A stretch of 64,000 nt of DNA from Glandiceps talaboti (Eukaryota; Hemichordata; Enteropneusta; Spengelidae). The notes under the pieces were generated by a model. The model made no database searches. It was given only the letters and a program-made list of their open reading frames with translations, and had not been told where the DNA came from. Of the stretch, positions 13,190-26,240 are shown piece after piece; position 1 is the first letter of the stretch; every line of letters begins with the position of its first letter. The translations under genes were made by a program, and so were the position numbers. Where the stretch lies: assembly GCF_964340395.1 (NCBI RefSeq), contig NC_135558.1:16093271-16157270 (forward strand). The letters are read 5' to 3'.

Positions 13190-13640
13190 TGCCCTAAAAT
13201 CTGTAGTAAGAGGTAGGTGCTTGATGCTTTCATAATTGTGTGATATGGTGTCGAACATTAACTATGCAACGTTTAGTTCTTCATAATAATGCTGGTCTAA
13301 AATTTGTGGTAAGAGCTTGATGCTTTTGTAATATTGCCTGATGGTGTTGAAATGTAACTATGCGTATTTTGCTTCTTTGTATTAAAAACTGGTCTAAAAT
13401 TTGTAGCAAGAGGTAGGTGCACAGTGTTTTCGTAATATTGTGTGATAGCATCTAATTGCGGCTATTACATCTTGTAAACCTGGTCATAAATGTGTAGTAA
13501 GAGGTAGTTGGGTGACAGACACTTTCCAATGTTACATGATAGCATCTAACTATGGCTACTACTTCTTGTGAAGTGGGCCTTAAACTAACAGAAAGAGGTA
13601 GGGGGGTTGACACTGTTTTGCACCACTACGTGATGTGTCC
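13190..13640 (+). repeat. degenerate tandem repeat, units of about 85-120 bp
   Basis: Five units each contain a variant of taaaatttgtagtaagaggt, then a cataat/gtaatattgtgtgatag segment. Divergent, so old. Confidence 0.7.
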
Positions 13641-14576
13641 GAGACTGACTAATGCTTGCAGATTTCAAATTATGAATTATATTATTCAAAAAAACAACTA
13701 TAATTCGTTATCTTAGAACAATAGAAAACAGTATAGTCTTAACTATTTTTCTATTTCTCAAAACTTGACTGACCCTATATTTCTTGTCAAAACGATATCA
13801 AAATTACGCCATTTTAGAATCCAATATAGCCATTGAATCCAATATGGCCGTAGAATCCAATATGGCTGCTGAATCTTGTGTTAACCATATGGTTAATAAA
13901 AGTATTGTTAATTTCCTCAAAAATGAGATGTGAACCCAAAAGTTTTGTTATTTCAAAAGGACAAAGAGCACGCTCTCATATGGCAAAATTTTGAGAAATT
14001 TATAGGATAAATCAATTTTCACACAAATTGGGTAGTGAGATATATTCTACCTTAATCTCCATGAGTTCCGTGAGTTTTGGGGATATTCTGTGAGTTTTGG
14101 GGATATTTTCCAAAAGAGTTTTAGTCAACTGATGCCATTGTCGAGTTCTATTTTATTGTTTATCTCATATCACATCATCATTTGACTTTTTGTGTCTAAA
14201 ATTTTACTTGTATGAAATTTTATATCTCATCCAGTCCAAAGTTTCATCTTTCAAGGAATAAGACTATCCCAAGAGTTCACAGAGTGGTTTGAAATTATAG
14301 TTTGTAGTAATACAGAACTTTTAAGAATATTACAAGAAGCCTTGAATCCTGTGTAAACAAGCAGTAACAAAAAATTTTCATTGCACTTATCATGATTGCG
14401 AATGGTTTCTTGTTATTTCATGCTTGCATGTAATAAGGCAAAAAAAAGAGAAAAAAGAATTATTTCTGGTCAGGACAGTTTGTCTAAAGTGGCGCGATGA
14501 CACAATTTAAAAAAGAAATTATTCTCAACAAACCTGTCATTCAATCTACCATTTATGGCAGTAACTGTTCTTTTAT

Positions 14577-14713
14577 TTAGTACTTTAGAGCAAGTGTGTA
14601 TGTGGGGTAAATGTTTTTTGCTTGTTCATGATTGGCTCTGTAGTTGTCTTCACTGAAGTAGGGAGGGTTATTTTTGTGTTTCTCATCCAGATCTGCAGAC
14701 TGCATGGGCTGGA
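14577..14713 (-). CDS. possible terminal exon with stop and overlapping AATAAA, unrecognised
   Basis: Acceptor tttttgttcgtgttag, then two bases of a split codon and 44 codons to TAA. The product starts QPMQSADLDEKHKNN, contains PPYFSEDNYRANHEQ and ends YPTYTLALKY, a soluble, charged tail with protein-like composition. The stop overlaps an AATAAA (14577-14572 on the minus strand). Phase fits the exon-like segment ending at 16472, suggesting one gene model, but intervening exons cannot be excluded. No family recognised. Confidence 0.38.
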
Positions 14714-16471
14714 CTAACACGAACAAAAAGACTGATGCAGGGATATTTAAGTGATGTGTCACGCTGACAAGAAATAATTCTTTCTTATTTTTTGGCCTAA
14801 AGTATTGTGGTTGTTGTTAATTTGTAACTAAATTCAAAGATTTTACATTATGTGCTCATATTGCAATATAAATTTTGAACAAACCTCAGCCTAATGCATG
14901 GTGACAACAACAGAGAAGGCATATAGTATTGGGATACTGTTGGGATATAGTATTTTGTAAGCATGAATTGATGCAGGTTATCCAAGTTGTGATATCTGTC
15001 ATATCGAATAAATGTTTTACATGTATTTACCAAGTATGCTGCCTTCGTCAAACATTGCAACTTTTGTCAATCTATTTTTGCTCACTGTACCATGATGCAT
15101 GTTATCTGAAAAAGGTCACTGAAATGATCATTTGCATATCTATGACATCATTTGCACTTAACACATAAACCGAAATTTCACTTACAGTGTTTTCTCACTT
15201 CCCCGGATCTGACCTTTAACCTTTTCACTAACTTATTTGAAAGATTACAAATTCTCATATTTTGTACAAATATGTCTTACAATGACACATTTTACACTTA
15301 GTTTTTGACCTCGGTTATTTTCAAAAGTCCATTTAGATAATTTCCTTCTAAAATAAAGTTGAAATTAGCCAAAAAATATGGAAAAACAGGAATTTGTTTA
15401 AAGAAAAATTGCGAAAAAATGGTAGGCTGTGGAACTGAAGGGGTTAAATAGAGCAAAATGTTCAGCATTTTAATATCAGTAAAGTGTTGGTAAAATTGAC
15501 AAGGTGTTCAACGGTTAAATAGATTAATAGCATAACGTGTGTACAATATTTGTGTTGCTGTGTACGCTTGAATTGTAATTTGATTGGGCAGACTTTGCAA
15601 GCACTTCAGCCTCCTTCAGTTATAGGTTCAAGATGCAAATAATAATTGCATAATATTTACATAAAAGTCTTCTTAATGCAGAGACTCCCCAACATTGTAA
15701 TTTTTTTAAAGCTACCAGCAATATAACAATTATAATACAGCAAATATATTATAAGGACTTTTTGACTTTTACAATTATTGGAGTAATTTCCATGTCTTTT
15801 AACCCTTTTGCCACCGATTCCCGCTTTTGCGGGAATGAGCAAGCACTAAAATTCACTATTAAAAAGCACTAAAGTATATACGTAAAATTCCATACATAGA
15901 AGATGTGTAAATAATCAACTGTTCATGTGTAAAATTACAAGGATTTACATTTTTCAGACCTGTGGTACCGATGGGGAACACGGAAAATTACAAAAGTGTT
16001 TTCATAAATAATGGCTGTACCCAAGGAAAAATCTACTTGTAAGGAACTATGAATGATCACTGCTTACCACTGTGTCGTAGGATGATTTAATGGAAGTGTA
16101 TCTGATGGTATATGTGTACTGTGCATATTTGGTCTCTGTTGGAAAAAGTCTTCATTCTGTGATACCTTTTGCTTTCATTGATTGATAATTTGTTCAGTGA
16201 AGTCTTGTTTCCTAGCAAACAACAGAATGATATCGTCACTGCTACACCTTTCCAAAGGAGATTCTTCCATTTCTGTAAAAAGAAAAATGAAAATAATTCT
16301 TATAAATTTTCAGAACAATTTCTGTTCTCCAGTGTCACACACAGTGCTAGTTGTTGGAGCCCTCTGTTGAAAGATTGAAAAGATGATCATGTGTTTAGAT
16401 TTGTTGCCATGGTAACATAAACATATACTTGGAAATATCTGTTACACCCACAGATTATTTGGAAATTTCAC
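14714..16471. other. AT-rich stretch, possible intron
   Basis: Lies between two minus-strand coding-like segments with compatible phases. I see no exon or repeat family in it; ccgattcccgcttttgcggg near 15815 is a small hairpin. Confidence 0.4.
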
Positions 16472-16660
16472 TAAGCGTATGAAAATGATCAGTACCGATA
16501 TTGAAAATCTTCTCTTGATGCATGCGGCTAACAGGTGTGTAAATAGATACCCACTCATTTGACGGATATTTAACACATTGATACGACAGCTGTAGTAAAA
16601 TGAACACTGTAAATGAAATGAGAAATACGGCTGATGGTATTAACGGTGAATAATCTGGTG
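16472..16660 (-). CDS. coding-like exon with one membrane helix, unrecognised
   Basis: Acceptor gttgtcttcttag (good pyrimidine tract) and a fair donor (TTA|gtgaaa). It opens with two bases of a split codon, then APDYSPLIPSAVFLIS begins a hydrophobic stretch FTVFILLQLSYQC long enough for one transmembrane helix, followed by VKYPSNEWVSIYTPVSRMHQ and a polar tail ending DHFHTL. The exon ends with one base, which fits the two-base start of the segment at 14713. Could be an exon of a membrane protein; could also be a decayed copy. Family not recognised. Confidence 0.35.
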
Positions 16661-16829
16661 CTAAGAAGACAACTTTTGGGTCACAGATAGAAAAACACAA
16701 CATTTATCATACTTATGGACATAATAGTGATAAGTGCAAGTGAACTCAATACTATGAACAAACAGCAGTGATAGTAGGCTGCCTGACTGCAGAAAAAGTT
16801 GCATGTTCTATATTTATCAATTTTTACAA

Positions 16830-17500
16830 AAATATGAGCACTTTTACACAAAAATGTTGATATGAATTCAATAAATAGTTTAATTTCTATGATATTAGTC
16901 CAAAACTGTGTTACGTAATTTGAAAAATTTACTGAAAAACAAGAATTTTTGAACACAAATATTTGGTGGGGAAAAAACTGAACAGTTGAAGAACATCTGA
17001 TTTCAAGTGTTAATATGTCATGATGGCACATCATTTTGTTTATCATTTTATAACAAGATGTGATACATTTTACACCAAAACTTTGAGGTTATTGATTCAT
17101 TGAGAAGATTTCCATAATTCCACATCAAAATTAAGTTATGATATTTAAAAAAATCATACAAATTTAGGTAGAATAACGTTGGTGGGAAAATGCTAGGTTT
17201 CATGAAAGGGTTAAAAGACACCTGATTTCAAGTGTTAATTATATCATCACAGTGTCCTTTTATCACTTTGCATGCACATTTTGTGATAAATTCGTCAGTA
17301 ACATATCTATTACTTTTGTTATTCAACTCAAAGTCCCAACATTCAAAAAAAAAATTATGCAAACACAAGACTTTTTCTGCATAATTTTGGTGGGAACCAC
17401 TGGTTTAAGTGAAAGGGTTAAAAGATGTCTGATCTCAAGTGTTAACAGTCTTATGACAGTGTGTTTGTGCGCATTTGAAAATACTGAAAATTCTTGTGCG
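16830..17500 (+). repeat. degenerate tandem repeat of about 200 bp
   Basis: Three units share (ga)aagggttaaaagacacctg followed by atttcaagtgttaat, at about 16985, 17210 and 17405. Each also has a tttggtggg(a) word. Confidence 0.65.
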
Positions 17501-17645
17501 AGTGTTAATTCTCTTTTGATAGCTGGTGTTCACCTACTAAGCCTCAGGCTTCAACGATGATGAAGAGAATGATTGTAATACCCCTGTTGAGGAATTAATC
17601 CATGTCATGTCTTCTATTGATGCTGTGCAATTTTTATAAAATGTT

Positions 17646-17799
17646 CTATTTGTTCAGTTGACTAATACGGGTTAATACCCTGTTATACCAGTGTTCCATC
17701 TTGTCTGGTCTCTGAATCATATGCCAGATGTTGTTAGTGTCTGGATTTGGCACAATAAAATCCAGAAACAAATCATCAATGAATGATGCTTTCTCACTT
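17646..17799 (-). CDS. coding-like segment, possible exon of an unrecognised gene
   Basis: After an acceptor-like acag at 17800, an open frame of about 51 codons reads SEKASFIDDLFLDFIVPN, then PDTNNIWHMIQRPDKMEHWYNR, and reaches TAG at 17648-17646. A weak donor (AGG|gtatta) lies before the stop at 17679/17678. Acidic, aromatic-rich, non-repetitive composition is unlike the surrounding AT-rich DNA. No family recognised. It precedes, in minus-strand order, two further coding-like segments at 16660-16472 and 14713-14577. Confidence 0.35.
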
Positions 17800-18204
17800 C
17801 TGTCCGTGAGTTAATGTGTAATCATAATATGTTGGCTGTATAGTTTTATAGGTTTCCATTTGTATTCCAAACAGTAAAATGTGTCTTCTGTAGCTAGTAT
17901 GAGTGTGTGGGGAACACTGGTAAAAGCAAGGGGGAACTGGCGTAGTCTCCAATACAAGTCTGGCAGGGAACCCTGGTAAAAAATAAAATGACAAAGAAAC
18001 TCAGGGAGATTTTACCACCCTTTTAACAAAAATACTGGTCTACATACTGCAAACCTTGATTCCTTCTAGAAAATTTTACTTTTTGGTCTTCAGTGGACTG
18101 TAGGACTCTAAACTTGGCATGTTATTCAATATGGTGATAAAAGCCCATGTTAACGATTTTCTATTTTTACATCTTCAATGAAAAGAAATATGGTGTATGT
18201 ATAT

Positions 18205-18435
18205 GTATGTACGTACGTACGTACGTACGTACATACGTACATACGTGTGTGTGTGTGTATGTATGTATGTATGTATTTATGTGTGTATGTATGTGTGTGT
18301 GTGTTCATTATGTATGTATGTATGTATGTATGTATGTATGTATGTATGTGTGTGTGTGTGTGTGTTCATGTATGTATGTATGTATGTATGTATGTATGTA
18401 TGTATGTATGTATGTATGTATGTATGTATGTATGT
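18205..18435. repeat. (GTAC)n/(GTAT)n/(GT)n compound microsatellite
   Basis: Opens with gtac units then long gtat runs broken by two gt-rich links. Confidence 0.95.
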
Positions 18436-19420
18436 CTATCTGCAAGGATATAGAATGAGTAAAATGCCATATTTATCCCTGTTTTAAAGCTCTTGGTTTC
18501 TAAAAAGTCTACACAATTACACACTAAAAAAGAAATAGCGTATTACCCTTTAATCATACAGGCTTAATCTCGTCTAACAAGACGCATACTACTATGTTTA
18601 TTTTTGGTAATGAAAAGAAATCACAAATTCAAATTGGCAAGAAACTGCAAACAGCTAGTTTCCAGTAATAATCCAGACAACTTGACGTAGTAGACCATTG
18701 ACTAAACAGTTCAAACAATTGCTTGTCTGAGCTAACAGTCGGCGTAGCTATTAAAACACGCATTCCTGACAATATGACATGAATTGGGCAGTCGACGACA
18801 GATTTTGTAATCTAACAATGACGGGCATTCCATATGTTCCTGACAAACGAGTAACGTGGAGTATTTTAATAACTTCCAATTTGCACATTAGATTTGCCAA
18901 ATCAAATACAATTTATATTCTCGTAATACATGATTCACGTGCACTACATCTGTGTCAATTCAATATATTGCGGTTTTTTGTTTAAAATTAATCATTTCTT
19001 TGGTGTGTGTGGTTTTTTTTTTCAATGTCACATTTCTGTAATCAGCAGACTTATATGAGCTGTATTCATCTTATGGTAGACTGCACCTTGTCGACCAATG
19101 TCCTTGAAAATCAAAGCTAATAAAACCTCTCCAAGCTTTGCCATATGAAAGATTGTTAAAAGTAACAAAAAAAATGGCCGAAATATATATAAATAATATA
19201 TATATATTTCTTTGTTTGTCCCTTTGGCATTCAAATTGGATATTGGATAATTTGACAAGACTGTTTATTTCCCAGATAATCACCAAGGTGTGTGTACATT
19301 AATTGATCTAAAGATAAAGATGATGTAAATCAAGGTTCACATGTCAATGAAATTAGGACACATGAGAAGTGTACTATCCACATGTCCTCATCTAGTCTAG
19401 GAAGGCCTAACAAAAAAACT

Positions 19421-19769
19421 TGTGTGGTTCCGATCACACTCAATTTTAGAATAGGTGGGGTAGCAAGATTTTTTCTTTTCTTTTTTATATATTTTCTTTT
19501 CATATGTGAGTGACTAGTTCAGGTAGTTATGTTTTCCATTGCTTTCCATATGGTCTGTGCTATTGTTTCTTGCTATCAGATATACAACCATTACAGATTG
19601 GAAGAACAGTTTTACATTGTCTTTTTAAATTGATGTCAGTTTCCGCATCTACTATTTCATGCAAGAGTTCAGAATTTTTATCATTTTTTTCTTGAATAAT
19701 ATGTAAAAAAAAGTTTAGGATTGGCATGAAAATCTAGGTAGGGGTTGGGTAACCAGAACCAAACAATTT
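19421..19769 (+). mobile_element. fold-back repeat family B, copy 1
   Basis: Terminal inverted repeat: left ttgtgtggttccgatcac, right the reverse complement of ttgtttggttctggtt. The body includes ccattacagattggaagaac and ttgatgtcagtttc. A second, inverted copy lies at 62010-62417. No transposase. Confidence 0.75.
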
Positions 19770-20299
19770 TTTTTATTAATTGTCAACAGGGAAGCTGACT
19801 GATAAATAAACTACTGTACTATCTTGAAAACACACAAAAGTCGTCATCTCTACATCAATATTTTCATGACGATAACATTTCTTTTTTGGAATCTAGTGAC
19901 AATGTAGATTTCATCTCAATAACTCAGACCCCATCAGTTAAATAATTTTACGTTGTTTGGTCAGGTGACCTGTGAGTGGAATATTAATTTCTATTGTATT
20001 TAATTTAATAGTATTTTTATTAATACTTAAAGATTTTTTGGTCAAAATAATCAATTTGGAAGTGTAAAAAAAAGGGTAAAATAGAAATTAAATTTGTCAA
20101 ATCTGGAAAATATTCTTTGGGAGACATTGGTATTTCATACACCAGACTGTACAGACTTGTCACAAACATCAACTAACAATACTAGGTTACTAGACAATAC
20201 ACAAATTTCTACAACATGTTTTTTTATTTTTATTTATTGGATATTTGATGATTGCAAGTCTGACATGATGGCCACTTGTGAAAAGCATCTTTCTGTTCA

Positions 20300-20452
20300 G
20301 TTATCTTTCACTGAATTTAGGAAAGGAGAGACATGTAGCATCCACATGTCGTACAACTGATTTCTGATTTCTATGTCAGTCGATAAAAATTACTAGACGA
20401 CTAGCAGAGGACATGTGGATGCTACACTTCTCTCCTGTCTTAATTTCAGTGA
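20300..20452. mobile_element. short palindromic element
   Basis: Left arm ttcactgaatttaggaaagg and gacatgtagcatccacatgt is mirrored by acatgtggatgctacactt and ctgtcttaatttcagtgaa. About 45-bp arms and a 60-bp loop, no coding capacity. Confidence 0.7.
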
Positions 20453-20767
20453 AATATATCTGTGATTTCTGATTTGTAAGTAAAATCATCCGCTGTTGCA
20501 AAAACAATTTTTGACAGTTTACCGATCAAAATTATATCCAAACAATTTGCAAGTTTGAATAGATTTATAGGTTTCCACCCTAATATAAGCCCTCAATATG
20601 GCTCTTAGCCAAGACAGTGTGGTATTACGATAGTGTGAGATAATAATAAGACCGCTACGACATGTCTCTGGGCTAGGTCTTTCTCAAATAGCTGAACACC
20701 ACTTGTATGTCGTATTTGTTTTGATTTCAGATTAGCAGTTGTCCACTAACTGTTCACAGCAAACAAG

Positions 20768-20881
20768 ATGTTTGCTTGGGATCCCAGCCACACAATACAT
20801 GTGTATAGCCCATTGCCAGGCACATTTACACCGATGACCTCATCCATATCAGTTCAAAGAATCCCAAGTCACATCTTTTAG
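20768..20881 (+). CDS. short coding-like ORF, 37 residues
   Basis: ATG in favourable context (A at -3) opens MFAWDPSHTIHVYSPLPG and runs to TAG, ending RIPSHIF; there is an in-frame stop just upstream. An acceptor-like tttgatttcag lies at 20730. Composition is protein-like, but the length makes chance quite possible. Confidence 0.22.
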   Translation: MFAWDPSHTIHVYSPLPGTFTPMTSSISVQRIPSHIF

Positions 20882-21717
20882 AAAAAAAGACGAACCCGTA
20901 TTGATAGCTTTGAGGTCTTCCAAAGGTTATTGTCTGGTGTTTGACAATGGGAACCATGATATCGAGACAAGGGCCTTTGTTGTTATCATAGACAAGGGTC
21001 AAAGAGTTTGTTTTGTGTGATTGTTGAGTATACTGTAAATAGAGATAATTTTGTGCAAAGAAACGTTTGTGAGTTTAAAGTGGTGCAAGCCGAGTTCATA
21101 AACCTTAATTTCACTCAAGAGAAAATACTTGCATAAAATCTCCACTTAACTAATGTAGTATCTATTTTAAACCGGTCCTAGGATCATTTACCATTGGTTT
21201 TAGCATTATGTTTGTCTCAGCATTCTATCTTTTTAGCATCGTGTGTGTTTTGAATGGTTTGATTTATTACATTAATTTTATCTTTTGGTTTTACTTTTCA
21301 CTTGCATTTTCTTTGCTACGTTTTATTCAATTGTTGTTTTCTTTCCAATCTTTAGTTTTCAATTTATCCACCTCTTTTTATGAGTACACATGGAAAGCCA
21401 ATTTCCAATGTATTTTTTATGCAAATGGCAATAAACTTATATTAAATTTTTTTAAATAATTTTTTTTCCCTTTTTTCTGTTACATTAAAATTGTCTTCTG
21501 ACATTTGTTAGAACAGTTGATTGTCTCGTTATGGATTCCTTGACATTTTTTGATACTTATAATAAATTAGGTCATCAGATTATTTACAAGTTATATTCTT
21601 ATACCAGGTGTGAGTTCAGGCAATTGCAAGTGATGGTTAAGTACGCTTCAGTAAGTAGAATACTATGAGTGACTTTTAAATATGCAGCATAAATAGATTG
21701 AGCTTAAATACATACAT

Positions 21718-21719
<2 letters not shown>

Positions 21720-21754
<35 letters not shown>

Positions 21755-21875
21755 CTATGTATGTTTGTCTGTCTCTGTCTGTCTGTCTGTATGTATGTAT
21801 GTATGTATGTATGTATGTATGTATGTGTGTGTATGTACATGTATGTATGTATGTATGTATGTATGTATGTATGTA

Positions 21876-21906
<31 letters not shown>

Positions 21907-22005
21907 ATGTATGTATGTATGTATGTATGTATGTGTGTATGTACATGTATGTATGTATGTATATATGTATGTATGTATGTCTGTCTGTATGTATGTATGT
22001 ATTTA
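21720..22005. repeat. (GT)n, (GTAT)n and (CTGT)n compound microsatellite
   Basis: An opening gt run is followed by alternating gtat and ctgt blocks; two gtgtgtatgtacatgtatg links mark a duplicated sub-block. Confidence 0.95.
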
Positions 22006-22019
22006 TAGTCTAGTTGTAA

Positions 22020-22790
22020 ACTTAGATATTTTTGCAACAGGAAAAATTTGCAATTTTTAAGGTATTCTGAAGTTTTTTTATAGCATTTTTTAACATAAAA
22101 GTGAAAGAATTACTCTTTTCAGTCCTAATTTTGAAAGGCATCAAATGAAAAAAAGACCAAGAAACCTCAGTATTGTGCAGAAAAAAGAAATTTCTCTCAG
22201 CACATACTACATACGACAGTAATGTTTTTTCAAACATTTTCAAACTTTAATGAACTATAAGAGGTTATATGACAACATTTACACAAAACGTGTTGATGGG
22301 GCATTGGATTGTTATTTTGAACCAAGGGTTTGACCTTTGACACAGTATTTATAATTATATGCGTAAGAGATAGAATGTGGATGAGGGCAATATAATATTT
22401 TCTATGCGTTTCTCTCATGATTTTATCAACGTTTATAGCTTTAAATAAAATCAGTGATAATTTTTTCTATAAATTTTCTACAAAATAGTGTACCAGTGGC
22501 CAGCTCTGATGGGGTGTGTGGCCAATACTGCCAACCCCAGACTCCATTTTAGACTCATTTTAACCAAAAAACAATACCTCATTTCAGACCATTATAGGAT
22601 TTTAGAAAATCAAATTTTAGACCAGAATATTTGATCCATATTTAGGAAATGGTGGATGGCAAAATGTAGTTACTAGTATTACGCTTGTATTTTTCCCTCA
22701 GGAGGCAACATTTTGGGGGCAATTAATAGCACAGTTATGATTTGGTAAAGGAAAATGGAGCAAATTTTAGAATGATTAATATTGGAAATA
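22020..22790. other. no gene; decayed repeat leading into the 36-bp minisatellite
   Basis: Words like ccattttagactcatttta and attttagaccagaat between 22540 and 22640 look like diverged ancestors of the 36-bp unit. Nothing else recognised. Confidence 0.4.
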
Positions 22791-22794
22791 TTGT

Positions 22795-22995
22795 AGAGTG
22801 GACCCCATTTTAGACTCTTCAGCTCGAAAGAAAACAGACCCCACTTTAGACTCTTCAGCTCGAAAGAAAACAGACCCCATTTTAGACTCTTCAGCTCGAA
22901 AGAAAACAGACCCCATTTTAGACTCTTCAGCTCGAAAGAAAACAGACCCCATTTTAGACTCTTCAGCTTGAAAAAAAAAACAGACCCCATTTTAG
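22795..22995 (-). repeat. 36-bp minisatellite, 5 units
   Basis: Unit begins cagaccccattttagactct and ends cgaaagaaaa. The units are almost identical. The period is a multiple of three, giving a false 12-residue repeat open frame on the minus strand. Confidence 0.95.
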
Positions 22996-23061
22996 ACCAA
23001 AGGTGAGAAAACACACCCCAAAGGGTGGTACATATATGTATAGTCTAAAAAGGGGGAGTAG

Positions 23062-23135
23062 CCCCCCCCCCCCCCCCCCCCCCCCCCCAAATAAAAAAAA
23101 AAGAAAAAAAAGAAGAAAAAAAGAAGGGGTTTCAC
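23062..23135. repeat. 27-bp poly-C followed by A/G-rich tract
   Basis: C27 at 23062-23088 followed by about 45 bases of a and aag. The minus strand is a G27 run able to form quadruplexes. Confidence 0.95.
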
Positions 23136-24069
23136 TCCACAGAACAACACCAATTTCCTTCTGCTTTAACACTAAGGCACTTGGTATGGGTACTGCTCAA
23201 TGGCGATCATATCAACAAATGTACAAATTTATTTGTTCAAAGAACGATTACAATTATTTTACAAAAGAAAAATAAAACATTGCCCTGACATTACAGTAAA
23301 GTATTTGTGCGTTGACCTACGTACACACTTATCTCTAAAACTAGCAAACACAGTCTGAAATAATGCCATGATTAAAACAAATGTTGAAGTAGGGGGGGGG
23401 GGGTGTGTGAAGCATAAACACCAACTTGACATAATGGTATATGAGTATTGTCAGGGTGTGTTTGAGGTTGTGTCTTTTTATTAGCATATACTCTGTTATC
23501 ATCGCTGTCAAACATTCTTGTTTACTTTGACAAAAAATAGTTACAGGACAGTACACATTTTTTTTTTAGATAGATAATTTCCAAAATTAGCAATGAAGTT
23601 TATCTCTCTTATTTCTATAATTTCATCACTAAAATAATGACAAATGAAAATAAATTGTATTCTGTTGGTCGGAATATCTGCCTAATATATATTATGATTT
23701 TGAACAATTTATGGTTGCATTTCAGCTTTTATTTTTGCAGTTTATAATTTTCTAGGTGTAAATGTCCTTCTCGTCTTTCCTTGTCAACCATGAGCTCAGA
23801 GACTTGCAGCTATCTGGTTTGTCAATGTCACAATATGTTGTTCTGTCTGAAGTAAGACAGTATACTGAATGGTTGATAGCAGCCTAGAAACTAAGTCATT
23901 AGCTTTCAAATCTTGCAATTCCCTTCTGGAAATGATTGTCAGATTTGAAAGCCAACGCGTCTCTAGATTAGACAATCAAGTCTTTGACGTGAGCACACAA
24001 AATTGTCTCTGTGTTTTGAGGTGAATGTGGGTGGGAATGCAGAAGGTGAGAAGTCTACGGTATACCCTC

Positions 24070-24350
24070 TAAGCCTTTAGGCCGTTGCAGACTGCAAACA
24101 GGAAATTGAGAATACAGCGCCCTCGCTCAAATTGGGGGTATCATCACCTCAAAGTACCATTTCTTAAGAACTTTGTCCCTTGGTATTCTGTAGAAGTGTA
24201 AATCGGGGATGTTTTTCATAGACATCAAGGAGAGCAGCAGTGTTCTATGATTAACTGAGTAACCTATACCATGTATACCCCCAAGATACACACAGACAGG
24301 AAGTAGAGCGCCACCATAGCAAATTTTGGAAAGGCCTATTGCCTGGTTGC
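24070..24350 (+). mobile_element. MITE-like repeat family C, copy 1
   Basis: Shares with 27390-27672 (opposite strand) the words cagactgcaaacaggaaa, agcgccctcgctcaaattgg and ataccatgtatacccccaag. Ends aaaggcctattg. Confidence 0.8.
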
Positions 24351-24399
24351 AGTGGTGTAAGAGTGTTTAGACTGAAGTAAGACAATTAGTATGCTGAAT

Positions 24400-24740
24400 G
24401 GTTGACAAAAAATAAATACACACACTTGTAAAAAACAACAGGATAGGGGAGATGTGTTATCGGGGGTAACCACAAAAATGACAGTACTATGAATGGATGT
24501 CAAAACACAAGTCAAGCATGTAGAAACCCAAAGAGTAGAGGTGATGGGTTATCTGGGGGTTAAACCATGAAAAATGACAGCTATATTGAACAGATGACAA
24601 AAGACAACTCCTTGCAAAAACCAACAGAATAGAACAGGTGTTAGTGTGGAAAACCACAAACATTGACAGTAGATCAAACTATTGACAAAATACATAACAT
24701 CTCCTTTGCAGAAACCAACACAAACACATCAGCAAAACCA
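24400..24740 (+). repeat. degenerate tandem repeat of about 95 bp
   Basis: Three to four units carry variants of aaccaacagaatag..aggtgtta and ccac/tgaaaaatgacag. Confidence 0.6.
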
Positions 24741-24899
24741 CAAAACTCCTTCAGGTTTTGTCACATGAGATTTGAACTTGTGATTTCAGAGTTTATCTTT
24801 GGTTTGAAGCTTTAGGTTTAAATACCACATTCCTCCTGGTTGTGTTGTTTATTTGGATCTCAAGGAAAACCACACTACAGCTACTGAATTATAGTGTAC

Positions 24900-25130
24900 A
24901 CACACAAGTCAGACATCTTATTTCCCTTTATACCTGTGCAGTAACTGCAACTGTACTGTAGTATAATTTTGTAATTAGAAAACTAACAATACATTCTCTG
25001 AAAATTGTTAAAATACCAATAATTAGACATTGTACAGGTCAATTAGAGGTCTATAAAACTGAAATCGTGATTCAATGGGGTACTGATTTTTGGGTGCAGA
25101 CCAAAAATCAATTTGATTGGCTATGTTGTA
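24900..25130 (-). repeat. interspersed repeat family E, copy 1
   Basis: Minus strand contains ccaatcaaattgatttttgg, gtctgcacccaaaaatcag and taattattggtattttaac, in the order found at 35975-36240 and 56330-56535. Confidence 0.65.
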
Positions 25131-25514
25131 CATACTATGTGTACTGCTATACAAATGTGTTTACCCACACGTCATTCAATATTGTTCTGCATCCATGATA
25201 TTATGAGTAAGTCACTACATCTAACAAAAACACTTTATATATATATATTATATTTCGATAGTGTTGCGTGATGTCTAACATAAAATCTGAATGTGTGCGT
25301 CAAATACGCACATTTTTTTTGTCATCTGTGAAGGTATGATATGATAGCTTTTATATTTTTTATTTTTTATTTTTTTATTTTTTTATTTTTTTACATATTT
25401 TTTTCCACATGAAATCTGAGTGTAAGTCAAATCAACACCTCTTTTTTTTTTTTTTTTTTCTCGTGTTATCGTGACTTCAGTAAAATTGTCACCTGACTAT
25501 AATCAAGGATACCG

Positions 25515-25602
25515 GTGCAGTGGTCAAGGGTGTCCGAACAATAAGTGACTTCTTACCGGTGCAGTGGTCAAGGGTGTCCGGACAATAAGTGACTTCTTAT
25601 CA
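25515..25602 (+). repeat. 44-bp tandem duplication
   Basis: accggtgcagtggtcaaggg occurs twice with a single base difference over the 44-bp unit. Confidence 0.9.
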
Positions 25603-26240
25603 GTACCCAGACCACTAATACACAAGACTTACAACGGCCATAAACACATAAATACTTTGCAACCTTGAGTAGTCCAACTACAGGACAAGTGACTGTACGT
25701 CATTAACATTCTATTGTTACTCAGAGTCTCACCAAAAAATTTGTCCAAAGTTGATCAAACTATAAAAGTTATTAAAGGCTTTAAATCTGCAAATAAATGG
25801 CGGTCAGATTAAGCTGACGCTAAAATTATGCTAGATGACTTTGACCATGTAACTGTGTAACACAGCTAAATAGAACACCCATGAGTATTATAGATTTTTT
25901 TTATCTCCAGATGTTATACCAAAATATACAGGAAAGAAATCTGTCACTCTGTTTTTGAAATTATAGTTGCGTTTTGCAGACTGCAATCGTGAAAATGTTG
26001 GCTCGATACATGTTCGGAAGCATCGAGACACTGACCTGGATTGAAAATAAAGTTCTTTACTAGTAAGGGGAAAAGTTTACAGATAGTAGCAAATTTGACA
26101 CAATACATCTGTATTGAAATTTGTGTTCAGTGATAATGTATATTAATTTGTTTACAGTATGGGGAAGTTACATATTTATTTCTATGTTAGATTTATTTTA
26201 GCTGAATACGCACAAGTTTTTCTCTACAGAAATATTTCTA

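Noticed and set aside
22679-23014. 111-codon minus-strand frame with a 12-residue repeat
   Set aside because: Explained by the 36-bp minisatellite.
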